This document shows positions 37,301 through 44,899 of a DNA stretch of 57,478 nt, one piece after another. Position 1 is the stretch's first letter. Each line of letters starts with the position of its first letter. The notes under the pieces are model-generated. The model saw nothing but the letters and a program-made list of their open reading frames with translations, had not been told where the DNA came from and searched no databases. This DNA comes from an uncultured Acidobacteriia bacterium (GTDB taxonomy: Bacteria > Acidobacteriota > Terriglobia > Bryobacterales > Bryobacteraceae): assembly GCA_903907865.1 (NCBI GenBank), contig CAIVPR010000101.1, positions 1-57,478 on the forward strand, in the 5' to 3' direction. Made by a program: the position numbers and the translations under genes.

Positions 37301-37772
37301 CCAAGCCGACCGGGTTGCGGCCGTTGAGCTCGAGCGAGTCGATCTGTTCGCGGGTGACCAGCTTCTGCACGGTGGCGCTTTCGGTCTGCAGCGCGGTTGC
37401 CGAGGCGGTAACCTCGACGGTTTCGGAGGCTGCGCCGACCGTCAGCGTTGCGTCGATGCCAAGCTTGCTGGCGGCGTCGAGTTTGTTGCTGACACTTTCG
37501 AACTTTTTGAAACCAGCTGCTTCCACGGTAACCGTGTACAGGCCAGCCTGGACGTTGGTAAACGTGTAAACACCCGATTCGTTGGTTTTGGTTTGACGTT
37601 CGGCACCGGTGCCTTGGTTCTTCGCCTTGACGGTGGCGTTGGGCACGGAGGATGCGGACTGGTCTTTGACGACGCCCTGGATCGAACCGAGATCCGACTG
37701 GGCGAACAACGCGGATGCGGACATCGCAAGCGCGGCGATTGCGAACGTTATCGTTCGTTTGCTACTGAGCAT
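34314..37772 (-). CDS. TonB-dependent receptor, Oar-like, with N-terminal carboxypeptidase-regulatory domain
   Basis: 1152 residues from the ATG at 37772. A signal peptide (about 1-25, ending ASALFAQ) is followed by a carboxypeptidase-regulatory-like fold (about 28-115: LGSIQGVVKDQSASS, ESGVYTFTNVQAGLYTV), a plug-like region (about 130-235) and a barrel ending in Phe (SLRLYF), the BAM recognition residue. It is an outer-membrane importer of unknown ligand. The receptor has its own promoter (37849-37877) and terminator (34259-34288). It is about as long as receptor 1 but clearly diverged, so this is not a recent duplication. A longer frame to 37898 overlaps the promoter and is rejected. Confidence 0.94.
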   Translation of the reverse strand: MLSSKRTITFAIAALAMSASALFAQSDLGSIQGVVKDQSASSVPNATVKAKNQGTGAERQTKTNESGVYTFTNVQAGLYTVTVEAAGFKKFESVSNKLDAASKLGIDATLTVGAASETVEVTASATALQTESATVQKLVTREQIDSLELNGRNPVGLASLVPGARGGNLAGLSFNFTQGPSNFNGSRNPENLITYDGAPATRTRSNGTSLGAADVDSTSEVQILTAAYAAEYGRTSGAQIRIVTKPGGKDFHGAAYEYVRNDVFNANTWQRNKTPGQNFAAPIRYNQFGYNIGGPAYWPGKFNSSKDKFFWYFGEEWVRYRFTDSATWNVPTLLMRQGDFSELLALGPANTQAKVVTIKDPTTGIAFPGNIIPKSQVSQNGSGILKAYPVPNLSAGNFIGGTSNYYITAQHPQNQRKDTLSADYNINDKMRLQFRRNNYAFWEYQPLDGTPTETPKYFNRPNQTNSLDHVWTISPTMVNEAVVTVSLDDVYIPVDTAHFFDRTTAGINYKYIFPDGKLIQNRIPTANIAGLSGLTGNPYPSHSAGPIYTFTDSLTWVKSNHTFKFGFYFERSGENDNDEINVSACPTCTNNQNGQFLFSDSRSNNPSTGNAIANTAMGLFDSYSELGQRAYTIFRGSSYEPFVQDNWKVNSKLTVNYGFRYTVIVPYHALWGNMIAFDPTLYDPSQAVKVDPKTGTILPGSGDKYNGMVIPGTGWPSSAKGRFPEASNSSLDYLFRGGKYPNYFSQIRWNQIQPRLGIAYNLNPKTVIRTGGGRFYTRLGVSDSVFLGGNPPFQPTANVSFGSADNPGGTTTNSLPLTVTTQSRDFKNPEAWNWNFTVEREMPLNSILSVAYVGRRGLHQQRESNINQPLPSVVAANPGVNLDALRPYKGYNSIRETDNVASSRYNSLQVSWNRRLTKGLLFGLAYTLSKSMDDGSNQRDIIPNTYYAGNLWGPSEFDARHVFIANFMYELPVFKGRNDLVGKALGGWQVSGIIQKQTGTPTSIGRGQDYAGVGLDGSLAGGIGNYWVYSGAPINYTKQLATDGQAVYWFQPKNADGSAIWTAPAAGTFNAQKGIRDMIYGPGFNNVNLGLFKKFAITEKTGFQFRAEAFNAFNHPNWSGIASTDPTSGNFGKITSKNGDVRNMQLSLRLYF

Positions 37773-37848
37773 TTGTAACCCCTGTATTTGAAGTTCAGCG
37801 CTGCACTCCCCTTGTACCGCCAAGGGAAGCGCTAAAGCTGCCTCATCT

Positions 37849-37877
37849 AGTTTATCGGATCTGGTACCCGGAATCAA
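37849..37877 (-). promoter_or_regulatory. Sigma70-type promoter of TonB receptor 2
   Basis: On the minus strand: TTGATT (37877-37872), a 17-bp spacer and TAAACT (37854-37849). It predicts a leader of about 70 bases before the ATG at 37772. The leader is rich in short inverted repeats (AGCGCTTCCCTTGG region). Confidence 0.6.
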
Positions 37878-38033
37878 AGAACGTAACAGAACCGACACGG
37901 ACCTCCGTGCGTCTATGGACGAACGCCCGTCCCCGCCCAGGCTGGAGTGCGGGATGCCAGGCGATGGCCACGGAGAGCCATGGAAGACCTCTCAAGGTTT
38001 TTCGGGTGCATCGTCGTAAAATATCGGCAGACG

Positions 38034-38981
38034 ATGAACGACTACGACGCCACGCTCAAGCTGCTCCTCAGGGACTTGCGCGGGCGGGCCGTCGAGTACC
38101 TGACCGGACACAAGGTCACGCAGTGGCACAATGCCGAGCTGCCGAATGTCGGCAGCCTCGAAGCCGACCTCGTTTGCAGCGACGAGGACGGTGCCACGGG
38201 CCACATCGAACTGCAGAGCAGCAACGACTCGGCCATGCGCTTCCGCATGTACCACTACGGCGGGCGGATCTGCGAGAACTACGGCGCATATCCGTGGCAG
38301 ATTCTTCTGTACGTGGGCGAGGCCCGGATGTCGATGAGCGAACGGATTGTCGGACCCAAACTGGACTACTCGTTCACCGCCCTCGACGTGCGCGAACTGG
38401 ACGGCTCGCCCCTTTTGGAGAGCGATGTCCTGGGCGATAATATCTTTGCGGTGCTGTTGCGATTGCGGGACCAGCGCTCGGCTGTACGGCAGGTTTTGAA
38501 ACGCATCGGGGAATCGGAGTCCGGGCGGTTGGAGTCGTTGGCTCAGTTGACCGTGCTGGCCGGGTTGCGTCGGCTGGGCGGAATCGTGGAGGAGGAAAGC
38601 AGGAAAATGCCGGTTACCGAAAGTTTGTTGGACCATGACCTTTTGGGGCCTATCTTGCGCAAGGGTATCGCGGTTGGAAGGCAGGAAGGCCGCGACGAGG
38701 GGCTGAAGCAGGGGCTCGACAGAGGCTTGAAGCAGGGGCTCGACCAAGGTATAAAGCAGGGGCTCGACCAAGGCTTGAAGCAGGGGCTCGACAAGGGCGT
38801 GAAACAGGGCCGCCAGGCAGAGGCCGTTGCCATGCTGCGCCGAATTCTGATCGGGCGTTTTGGGCATGTTCCCTCCACGGTTCAGGAGAGGCTGGAATCG
38901 AGGACGGTCCGCCAGTTGGAGGATCTTGTGGACCGGGCGTTACGGGTCGAAACCCTCGGCGATCTTTTCCCGCAAACCTAA
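38034..38981 (+). CDS. Rpn-family PD-(D/E)XK nuclease/transposase-like protein 1
   Basis: 315 residues. The N-terminal domain matches the recombination-promoting nuclease (Rpn/PD-(D/E)XK) family: Asp45 (EADLVC) and then Glu59-x-Gln61 (HIELQSSND), with the usual Gln in place of Lys. Residues about 223-262 are a hydrophilic repeat (GLKQGLDQ/GLKQGLDR units, 24-bp DNA period). The C-terminal ~60 residues (MLRRILIGRFG, LEDLVDRALRVETLGDLF) are DUF4351-like. Rpn proteins cut DNA and stimulate RecA-independent recombination. The start ATG at 38034 fits the family N-terminus; a longer frame begins at 37947. A paralogue at 46858 has identical motif positions. Confidence 0.8.
   Translation: MNDYDATLKLLLRDLRGRAVEYLTGHKVTQWHNAELPNVGSLEADLVCSDEDGATGHIELQSSNDSAMRFRMYHYGGRICENYGAYPWQILLYVGEARMSMSERIVGPKLDYSFTALDVRELDGSPLLESDVLGDNIFAVLLRLRDQRSAVRQVLKRIGESESGRLESLAQLTVLAGLRRLGGIVEEESRKMPVTESLLDHDLLGPILRKGIAVGRQEGRDEGLKQGLDRGLKQGLDQGIKQGLDQGLKQGLDKGVKQGRQAEAVAMLRRILIGRFGHVPSTVQERLESRTVRQLEDLVDRALRVETLGDLFPQT
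38702..38800 (+). repeat. 24-bp tandem repeat inside Rpn-type gene 1
   Basis: Four copies with a 24-bp period of GAAGCAGGGGCTCGAC-type units begin at about 38706, 38730, 38754 and 38778. They encode K-Q-G-L-D-[RQK]-G-L. The region is likely to expand or contract by slippage without a frameshift. Confidence 0.85.
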
Positions 38982-38984
38982 CCG

Positions 38985-39476
38985 TCAGAACAACCGCTGT
39001 TGTTCCGGTCCCGGCACGTATTTCTTCCTCTTGGCCGTAGCGCTCGGCGCGTTCAACGGACTCCCCACCACGCCCAGCACTTGGATCCCCTTCAACGCCT
39101 GCTTGGGCACGAAGACCTTTTGGTTGTTGCCGTCCGGTTCCGGCGGCGTGAAGGTGTAGCCGGCGACATCCCAGACGAGCAGGTTATTCGGCAGCACGCC
39201 TTCCATGATGTCTCCGTCGTGGAACGCCATGCGTACCCAGAGTCCCTCGAACTTGGGCCGCGAATGGAACACGGTGCGGGTCAGCGGCTCCCCGTCAAAC
39301 TCCTTGACGAAAGACACATACTTGACCTGCGTGTAAGGTATGACCGCAAGTTCGCCGGAGGGCTTCAACACCTCGACGTCCTGGGCTTGGAGATAGCTGC
39401 GGGGATCGACGAAGCCCGCGAGAGTCTCGCGGTCGAAGCGCCGCACTACAACCTTTTTTGCGGTCGATCCGCCCAT
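38985..39476 (-). CDS. Conserved hypothetical protein (DUF6982-like)
   Basis: 164 residues from the ATG at 39476 (MGGSTAKKVVVRRFDRETL). It has two beta-rich segments of similar shape (VVRRFDRETLAGFVDPRSYL and RMAFHDGDIMEGVLPNNLL), a duplication reminiscent of PilZ or Sm-like modules. The C-terminus is basic and proline-rich (AKRKKYVPGPEQQRLF). The assignment to DUF6982 is from memory of acidobacterial proteins. It converges with Rpn-type gene 1 (three bases between stops) and is divergent from xerD. A hairpin (GAACAAC-cgct-GTTGTTC, 38988-39005) overlaps its 3' end. Confidence 0.6.
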   Translation of the reverse strand: MGGSTAKKVVVRRFDRETLAGFVDPRSYLQAQDVEVLKPSGELAVIPYTQVKYVSFVKEFDGEPLTRTVFHSRPKFEGLWVRMAFHDGDIMEGVLPNNLLVWDVAGYTFTPPEPDGNNQKVFVPKQALKGIQVLGVVGSPLNAPSATAKRKKYVPGPEQQRLF

Positions 39477-39522
39477 CAGAACGAGGCCGGACCCATATCG
39501 GAATGCACCATTTGCAGCCCTT

Positions 39523-39531
39523 ATTGTATCA
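39523..39531 (-). promoter_or_regulatory. Extended -10 element for the hypothetical gene
   Basis: The minus strand reads TGATACAAT, a TG-n-TACAAT element 47 bases before the ATG at 39476. A plus-strand TTGCAG/TAAAAT pair (spacer 15) overlaps it and could serve xerD. Confidence 0.4.
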
Positions 39532-39557
39532 TTAAAATACGGGGTGTACTTTCCGGT

Positions 39558-40472
39558 ATGGCGCTGAACCAACCTCAAGAGGAGACGCCGGTCTCTCGCG
39601 GTGTCCGGGCCTTTCTGGCCCACTGCCGCATGGAAAAAGGGCTGTCCGGGAACACGCTCGCGGCCTACGCGGCCGACCTTGAGGATTTCCAGCTATTCCT
39701 GCAGCCGGTCAACGACGGCGAATACCCGGACCGCGAAATTCTCGCCTCTTACGTCAATTCGCTCTATGCCCGCGATCTCAACAGCCGGTCCATCGCCCGC
39801 CATCTGAGCGCCGTACGCGGGCTCTGCCACCATTTGCTCTCCGAAGGCCTGATCTCGGTGGATCCCACCGAGCACATCGGCAGCCCAAAACAATGGGCCA
39901 CAATCCCGAAATTCCTCAATCGCGAACAGGTGGAACAGCTTATCCAGGCCCCCGACACCTCCAAACCGAGCGGCCTGCGCGACCGCGCCATGTTCGAGAT
40001 GCTCTATGCCACCGGCATTCGGGTCAGCGAACTGATCAAGCTGCGCAGGACGAACCTGGACACCGGGTTGGGTCTTGTGCGGGTTACGGGCAAGGGCAAC
40101 AAGCAACGGATCGTCCCCGTCCATGCCGTGGCGCTGGAAGCTGTCCGGCGCTATGTCGACGAGGCGCGCGAGCTTTTGCTCAAGGGCAAGGTATCGCCCG
40201 ATCTTTTCGTGACCGCGCGCGGTTCCGGCATGACGCGCCAGGGTTTCTGGGCGGCGGTCAAAATCAACGGCAAGAAGGCCGGGATCTTCCATAACCTTTC
40301 ACCCCACGTCTTGCGTCATACTTTTGCGACCCACCTGCTGGAAGGTGGTGCGGACCTCCGCAGTCTGCAGGCCATGTTGGGCCATGCCGACGTCTCGACC
40401 ACCGAAATTTATACCCACGTGGTGCGGTCCCGGCTGAGGGACACCGTCGACCGCTACCATCCCCGTGCCTAG
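39558..40472 (+). CDS. xerD: Tyrosine recombinase XerD
   Basis: 304 residues. The N-terminal SAM-like core-binding domain (about 12-95) precedes the catalytic domain with Arg155 (TGIRVSEL), Lys in TGKGNKQR, HVLRHTFATH (His, Arg), LGHADVSTTEIYTH (His) and nucleophile Tyr285. All six active-site residues are present. With XerC it resolves chromosome dimers at dif. It is followed 22 bases later by the nucleotidyltransferase gene, a housekeeping setting rather than a phage integrase. Confidence 0.92.
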   Translation: MALNQPQEETPVSRGVRAFLAHCRMEKGLSGNTLAAYAADLEDFQLFLQPVNDGEYPDREILASYVNSLYARDLNSRSIARHLSAVRGLCHHLLSEGLISVDPTEHIGSPKQWATIPKFLNREQVEQLIQAPDTSKPSGLRDRAMFEMLYATGIRVSELIKLRRTNLDTGLGLVRVTGKGNKQRIVPVHAVALEAVRRYVDEARELLLKGKVSPDLFVTARGSGMTRQGFWAAVKINGKKAGIFHNLSPHVLRHTFATHLLEGGADLRSLQAMLGHADVSTTEIYTHVVRSRLRDTVDRYHPRA

Positions 40473-40493
40473 CCAGAAATCCGACAATCGGCC

Positions 40494-41678
40494 ATGAAAG
40501 ACTACCTCCTCACACTGGAAAGCCATCTGGATCCCCATCAGGCGCGCGCTGTTTCCGCCATGGAGCGAATCGCCTACGAAGCCGCGACCGGGTTGTGGTT
40601 GACCGGCGGGGCAGTGCGCGACATGCTCTGCTCGCTCGCCATCGCGGATCTGGATTTCACAGTGGAGCGCGGTGCCGTGGATCTCGGCAGGGCACTGGCG
40701 TTGGAACTGGGCGGAGAAGTGCTTGAGACGGACGCACTGGGCCGCTGGGTCGAACTCGGGTTGCATGGAGCGGGCTCGGCCTCGGTGTCGAATGCCCGTA
40801 CCGAGAGACGTTCGGAACCGGGAGGTACGCCGGAAATAGCGCCCGCCATGATTCATGACGACCTGCGTCGCCGGGATTTCACGATCAACGCGATTGCGGT
40901 TTCGCTCGGGAAGCGGTCGCGGGGGCTGTTGGTCGATCCGCTGAACGGCGAGGCCGACTTGGCCGACCGCGAATTGCGCAGCACCGGCCCCAACGCGTTC
41001 TTCGACGACCCGTCCCGCATCTTCCGCCTCGTCCGCTTCCGGCACGCCTTCGGCTTGGAGTTAGCGGCTCGAACCGTGACCAGGCTGGAGACGGCGCTGC
41101 AGGAGGGCTACCATCTGGCGGCACCGAAAGGGGCGGTCACCCGCGAGGTTCTGGCCATGTCGATGCACCATGCCGTTGCGCCGATGGTGTCGGAACTGGA
41201 TTCGATGGGAGCCATGGCGTTGTGGCATCCGGCGCTGACCGGGGCGGCATTGAACCTGGAGGGACTGGCGAGGTTTGGCCAAATCGCAAGCGTGGCGCTG
41301 CCGCCGGGAAGCCGGGGGCATTTGGCATTCCTGTCAGTCCTGTTGGAGCGCTTGGACCATGGGCTCCAGTCCGAAGTCATTTCGGCATGCGGCCTCTGGG
41401 TGCCGGAGGCATCCCGCTGGCCGGGATTCGCCAAGCGGGTGGCAGAACTGCAGTCGGCACTCGGGCTCGGACCCCGCAAGCCCTCGGAGATTTGGAGGGC
41501 GCTGGAAGCCGCCAGCGTCGATGAGATCGCCGCCGTGCTGTATCGGACCGACGGTACCTTGATTCCAGACCGGATCGCCGCATACTTCGACCAGTACAAG
41601 CCGGCGGTTTCCGATCTGCCTCCGGCCGACGCGGCGGCCAGGCTCGACACCTTTTACACCAATGATGTCGAGGGGTGA
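40494..41678 (+). CDS. CCA-adding enzyme / poly(A) polymerase family nucleotidyltransferase
   Basis: 394 residues of class II nucleotidyltransferases. The motifs are: LTGGAVRD (residues 37-43), IADLDFTV with the metal-binding aspartates Asp52 and Asp54, RRDFTINAIA (about 125-134) and the DDPSRIFRLVRFRHAF neck motif. It would add C, C and A, or only A, to tRNA 3' ends, or polyadenylate RNA; the subtype cannot be told by eye. It lies directly after xerD. A CbiMN gene follows after 80 bases. Confidence 0.88.
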   Translation: MKDYLLTLESHLDPHQARAVSAMERIAYEAATGLWLTGGAVRDMLCSLAIADLDFTVERGAVDLGRALALELGGEVLETDALGRWVELGLHGAGSASVSNARTERRSEPGGTPEIAPAMIHDDLRRRDFTINAIAVSLGKRSRGLLVDPLNGEADLADRELRSTGPNAFFDDPSRIFRLVRFRHAFGLELAARTVTRLETALQEGYHLAAPKGAVTREVLAMSMHHAVAPMVSELDSMGAMALWHPALTGAALNLEGLARFGQIASVALPPGSRGHLAFLSVLLERLDHGLQSEVISACGLWVPEASRWPGFAKRVAELQSALGLGPRKPSEIWRALEAASVDEIAAVLYRTDGTLIPDRIAAYFDQYKPAVSDLPPADAAARLDTFYTNDVEG

Positions 41679-41717
41679 ATCCAAACGGTCTCGCGCATCG
41701 TAAGTAGAGATGTGAGC

Positions 41718-41744
41718 GTGGCACGAATCGTACAAACGTGCTAC
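41718..41744 (+). promoter_or_regulatory. Dyad upstream of the cobalt/nickel transporter operon
   Basis: GTGGCACG (41718-41725) and CGTGCTAC (41737-41744) are inverted repeats (7 of 8 match) with an 11-base gap, ending 14 bases before the cbiM ATG. It could be the operator of a metal-responsive regulator. No riboswitch signature was recognised in this 80-base gap. Confidence 0.4.
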
Positions 41745-41758
41745 CGTGAAAGCGTTTC

Positions 41759-42664
41759 ATGCATATTCCCGACGGCTTCTTGAGCGCGCGTGTGTGGGCC
41801 CCACTGGACTTGGTGGCGGCCCCGGTTGTCGCTTGGATGGGCCGCAAGGCCCAGCGGGAGTTCGACCACCACAAGATTCCCCTGATGGGGGTGATGGGCG
41901 CCTTCATTTTCGCGGCCCAGATGATCAACTTCCCGGTCGGCAACGGTACCAGCGGACACCTTGTTGGCAGCGCATTGCTGGCCTACACGCTGGGGCCGGC
42001 TGCGGCATCGATCGTGATGGTCGCCATCCTTTCCATCCAAGCATTGGTTTTTCAGGATGGCGGGCTGTTGGCGCTCGGGGCCAACGTGTGCAACATGGCC
42101 ATCGCCGGGGTATTTGCGGGCTACCTCCCCTACATGCTGTTGAAGGGCCGCAAGTCCGGCATGTTTCTGGGAGGAGTCTTGTCACTCCTCGCCAGCGCTC
42201 TGCTTGCATTGGCCGAATTGACCCTGTCGGGTGTGCGGATGCCCCCGGCAGTTTTGACCGTTTCGCTGGGATTGTTCGTTGTGTCGGCGTTGATCGAGGG
42301 CGCGATCACGGTGGCGGTGGTGGGGGCTCTGGAGAAGATACAGCCCGGCTTCCTCGTGAAGCCAGCGACCGGTGGCGGCCGGGTGGGATTGGTGTTGGGA
42401 TCGGCGGCTGTGGTCTTGGCGGGCGCGGGCGTGTTCGTCGCGTCCCAACATCCGGACGGAATCGAAAGCCTGGCGCGTAATATCGGAATCTGGTCGCTGG
42501 CGAATCCACTTTTCCAAACACCGTTGGCGGACTACCAGATTCCATTCGCGGCCGCTCCGTGGTTCGGCAAGGCCGTGGCAGGCTTGGCGGGGGTCGCTGC
42601 CGTCTACCTTGCGTGCCGCGCCGCAGGGCGCGTTTTGGCCACCAGGCCCGGGGAAGGATCTTGA
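41759..42664 (+). CDS. cbiM: ECF cobalt/nickel transporter CbiMN fusion (substrate component)
   Basis: 301 residues. The N-terminus MHIPDGFLS is the metal-binding start of CbiM/NikM, where His2 coordinates the metal. About six membrane helices follow (to about residue 210). The C-terminal part has a CbiN-like segment with one helix and the motif HPDGIESLA, then LFQTPLADYQIPFAA, so CbiN/NikN is fused in. It works with CbiQ and CbiO in the inner membrane to import Co2+ or Ni2+; which metal cannot be told from the sequence. cbiQ begins right after its stop. Confidence 0.9.
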   Translation: MHIPDGFLSARVWAPLDLVAAPVVAWMGRKAQREFDHHKIPLMGVMGAFIFAAQMINFPVGNGTSGHLVGSALLAYTLGPAAASIVMVAILSIQALVFQDGGLLALGANVCNMAIAGVFAGYLPYMLLKGRKSGMFLGGVLSLLASALLALAELTLSGVRMPPAVLTVSLGLFVVSALIEGAITVAVVGALEKIQPGFLVKPATGGGRVGLVLGSAAVVLAGAGVFVASQHPDGIESLARNIGIWSLANPLFQTPLADYQIPFAAAPWFGKAVAGLAGVAAVYLACRAAGRVLATRPGEGS

Positions 42665-43372
42665 TTGCGCCACGCCCGGATTGACCGCTGGAGCCGGATT
42701 GACAGCCCCCTCCATCGTCTGCATGCCGTCGGGAAGATACTGGCGAGCTTGGGGATGCTGCTAGCCATCGCGTCGATACACCGGCCCGGCGGATTGCTTG
42801 TCGCCGTCTATTTGGTGCTGCTTCTCATTTGCGCCGGGGCGGCCCGCTTGCCCGTCCCGAGGGTCCTGGCGACTGCGGCCGTGGTGTTGCCGTTTGCGTT
42901 CACCCTGGGGGTGGTTTCATTCTTGTCGGGTGACCGCGACCGGGCTGTGATGGTGATGGTCCGCGGCTACCTCTCGTCACTCACTGCGCTGCTGTTGGTA
43001 GGGTCGACGCCCTTGCCGGAATTGCTGGGTGGGTTGGGCAGACTGGGTGCCCCGGCCTTCCTGCTACAGGTTATGCAGTTCCTGTATCGTTATTTGATGG
43101 TCTTGCGCGAGGAAGCTGGGGCGATGCGCGACGCCGCCGCCAGCCGAGCCGGGTCGGTGAGGATTCTGGAATTCCAGAAGGCGGCCGCCGCCGCGGGTGT
43201 CCTCTTTGCCCGTGCCCACGCCCGAGCCCAAGCGATCCACCGGGCGATGGTGGCACGGGGGTTTGACGGCAGGATGCCCGCGTTCCGTCATGTCCCGTTT
43301 CGGATTGCCGACGGGATCTTCGTGGCGGTGTCGGTGTCGCTTGTGGTGGCTGCCAGGGTGCTGCTGGTATGA
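42665..43372 (+). CDS. cbiQ: ECF transporter T component CbiQ
   Basis: 235 residues with several membrane helices. The C-terminal coupling motif ARAHARAQAIHRAMVARGFDG has the Arg-Gly coupling helix pattern that contacts the ATPase. It starts at TTG directly after the cbiM stop, so it is translationally coupled, and its last four bases overlap cbiO (ATGA). It bridges CbiM and CbiO. Confidence 0.88.
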   Translation: MRHARIDRWSRIDSPLHRLHAVGKILASLGMLLAIASIHRPGGLLVAVYLVLLLICAGAARLPVPRVLATAAVVLPFAFTLGVVSFLSGDRDRAVMVMVRGYLSSLTALLLVGSTPLPELLGGLGRLGAPAFLLQVMQFLYRYLMVLREEAGAMRDAAASRAGSVRILEFQKAAAAAGVLFARAHARAQAIHRAMVARGFDGRMPAFRHVPFRIADGIFVAVSVSLVVAARVLLV

Positions 43373-44055
43373 GCGCAATCATACAAGCGAAGGGGCTCCG
43401 ATACTCCTACGAGGACGGTACCGAGGCGTTGAAGGGGATTGACTTCGAACTGCAGCCCGGCGAGACGGTGGCCTTGCTCGGGGCCAACGGATCGGGCAAG
43501 ACCACATTCGCCCTGCACCTGAACGGACTTCTGAAGGCCACGGCCGGCTCGGTGGTGGTGGATGGCCTAGAAGTCAAGGAATCCAATTTGAAGGCGATCC
43601 GCCGCCGGGTGGGTCTGGTGTTCCAGGATTCCGACAACCAGCTTTTCATGCCGACCGTGCTGGAAGACGTCGCCTTCGGGCCGCTTGCCGCAGGGATGGC
43701 AGCGGACCTTGCAATGGAGCGGGCGCAGCAGGTTTTGGAACAGGTCGGGATGGCCCACAAGGCAGGTAAAGCGCCTTGGCATCTGAGCGCCGGGGAGAAA
43801 AAGAGGGTCGCGATTGCCGGGATATTAGCCGAGGAACCCAAGGTTCTTGTGCTCGATGAGCCGACAACATTCCTCGACCCTCCAGGCCAGCGCGCACTCG
43901 CCGCACTGCTGGCGGACCTGCCCCAAGCCAAGATCCTGATCACCCACGATGTGCCCTTTGCCGAAAGACTGACCGATACCGCGGTATTCTTCCGGGAAGG
44001 CAGGATTGCCGCCCGGAACAGCATTGCCGCCATTGTCCGGGAGTTCGATTGGTAG
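43369..44055 (+). CDS. cbiO: ECF transporter ATPase CbiO
   Basis: 228 residues. Walker A GANGSGKTT (38-46), Q-loop VFQDSDNQLFM, signature LSAGEKKRVAIAG, Walker B VLVLDEPTTFLDP and the switch histidine in ITHDVPF are all present. The SDNQLF sequence after the Q is typical of ECF-type ATPases. ATP hydrolysis drives metal uptake. It is the last gene of the operon. Confidence 0.95.
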   Translation: MSAIIQAKGLRYSYEDGTEALKGIDFELQPGETVALLGANGSGKTTFALHLNGLLKATAGSVVVDGLEVKESNLKAIRRRVGLVFQDSDNQLFMPTVLEDVAFGPLAAGMAADLAMERAQQVLEQVGMAHKAGKAPWHLSAGEKKRVAIAGILAEEPKVLVLDEPTTFLDPPGQRALAALLADLPQAKILITHDVPFAERLTDTAVFFREGRIAARNSIAAIVREFDW

Positions 44056-44056
44056 G

Positions 44057-44332
44057 TTACGCGACTGCTGCTTTCGCGCCCCGGACCTTGTCCCAACGGC
44101 GTCTCTGCGCGTCCGCGATCCGTTGCCGCGCCGCCGCGCTGAGGTTGCGGGTAGTCGGACGGGAAGATCCCGCAGACTCCGTTGCCGGCGCTTGCGAGCG
44201 TCCGCGACCAGGCCCGCCCAATTGTCGGCGCACCCCGTCAATGCGGGCTTGGATGGCGTCGCGCTCCGCCACCATGTGCCTCAACGCGAATTCCAGGATT
44301 TCCTTGCTCGTGGTCGATTTTCCTACTGCCAT
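44057..44332 (-). CDS. Small basic hypothetical protein
   Basis: 91 residues. The N-terminal helix (EILEFALRHMVAERDAIQARIDG) is coiled-coil-like. A low-complexity stretch follows, and the C-terminus LSAAARQRIADAQRRRWDKVR is a basic motif recurrent in acidobacterial proteins. It may bind nucleic acid (inference). It converges with cbiO, one base from its stop. Confidence 0.6.
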   Translation of the reverse strand: MAVGKSTTSKEILEFALRHMVAERDAIQARIDGVRRQLGGPGRGRSQAPATESAGSSRPTTRNLSAAARQRIADAQRRRWDKVRGAKAAVA

Positions 44333-44407
44333 GTCAACTCCCCAGTTAATATATCACGCAACCAGTGGTTATTGTCCATACCAAAGTCGGGTGTGCAAGG
44401 CGAAATT

Positions 44408-44866
44408 ATGAGGATACTCATGCAGCGCGTGGCCCGCGCATCGGTGACTGTCGACAATGAAGTTGTCGGTCGGATCGGTCGGGGAATTCTCGCCCTCGTT
44501 GGATTCGGGGTCGGGGATACACCAGCCGAGGCCGAGCGACTTGCGGGGCGCATGCTCAACCTGCGTATTTTTGCCGATGGAGCAGGCAAGATGAATCTGA
44601 GCGCTCTGGATGTCCAAGCCGAGCTTCTCTTGGTTTCGCAGTTCACGCTCTATGGCGATTGCCGGAAGGGTCGGCGACCGAGCTTCGACCGGGCTGCACC
44701 GCCCGCCGTGGCGCGGGAGCTGTACGATCACTTTGTGCGCAAGGTGGCTGAGTCGGGGCTCGTTACGCAGACGGGAGTCTTCCAGGCGCATATGGATGTT
44801 GAACTGCTCAACGACGGTCCGGTGACTTTTCTTCTGGAGTCGGACGAAAAAGCCGCCTCCGTGTAA
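44408..44866 (+). CDS. dtd: D-aminoacyl-tRNA deacylase
   Basis: 152 residues, matching the family length. The two active-site motifs are SQFTLYGDCRKGRRPSF (about residues 78-94) and NDGPVTFLLE near the C-terminus. It hydrolyses D-aminoacyl and glycyl-tRNA-Ala, as a proofreader. The start is the ATG at 44408, which matches the family N-terminus MRILMQRVARASV. A longer frame extends upstream but lacks a domain. Confidence 0.94.
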   Translation: MRILMQRVARASVTVDNEVVGRIGRGILALVGFGVGDTPAEAERLAGRMLNLRIFADGAGKMNLSALDVQAELLLVSQFTLYGDCRKGRRPSFDRAAPPAVARELYDHFVRKVAESGLVTQTGVFQAHMDVELLNDGPVTFLLESDEKAASV

Positions 44867-44899
44867 ACCCCGCGCAGCCAATCCCGTCTACACAATCGG

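Noticed and set aside
38702-38800. CRISPR-like repeat array
   Set aside because: The 24-bp repeats are contiguous with no unique spacers and keep an open frame encoding GLKQGLDQ units.
39558-40472. Phage or island integrase
   Set aside because: The gene is a typical XerD in a housekeeping run with a tRNA nucleotidyltransferase-like gene. No att repeats or phage genes are near.
41679-41758. NiCo riboswitch before cbiM
   Set aside because: The 80-base gap is too short and lacks the four-helix junction blocks. Only a short dyad was seen.
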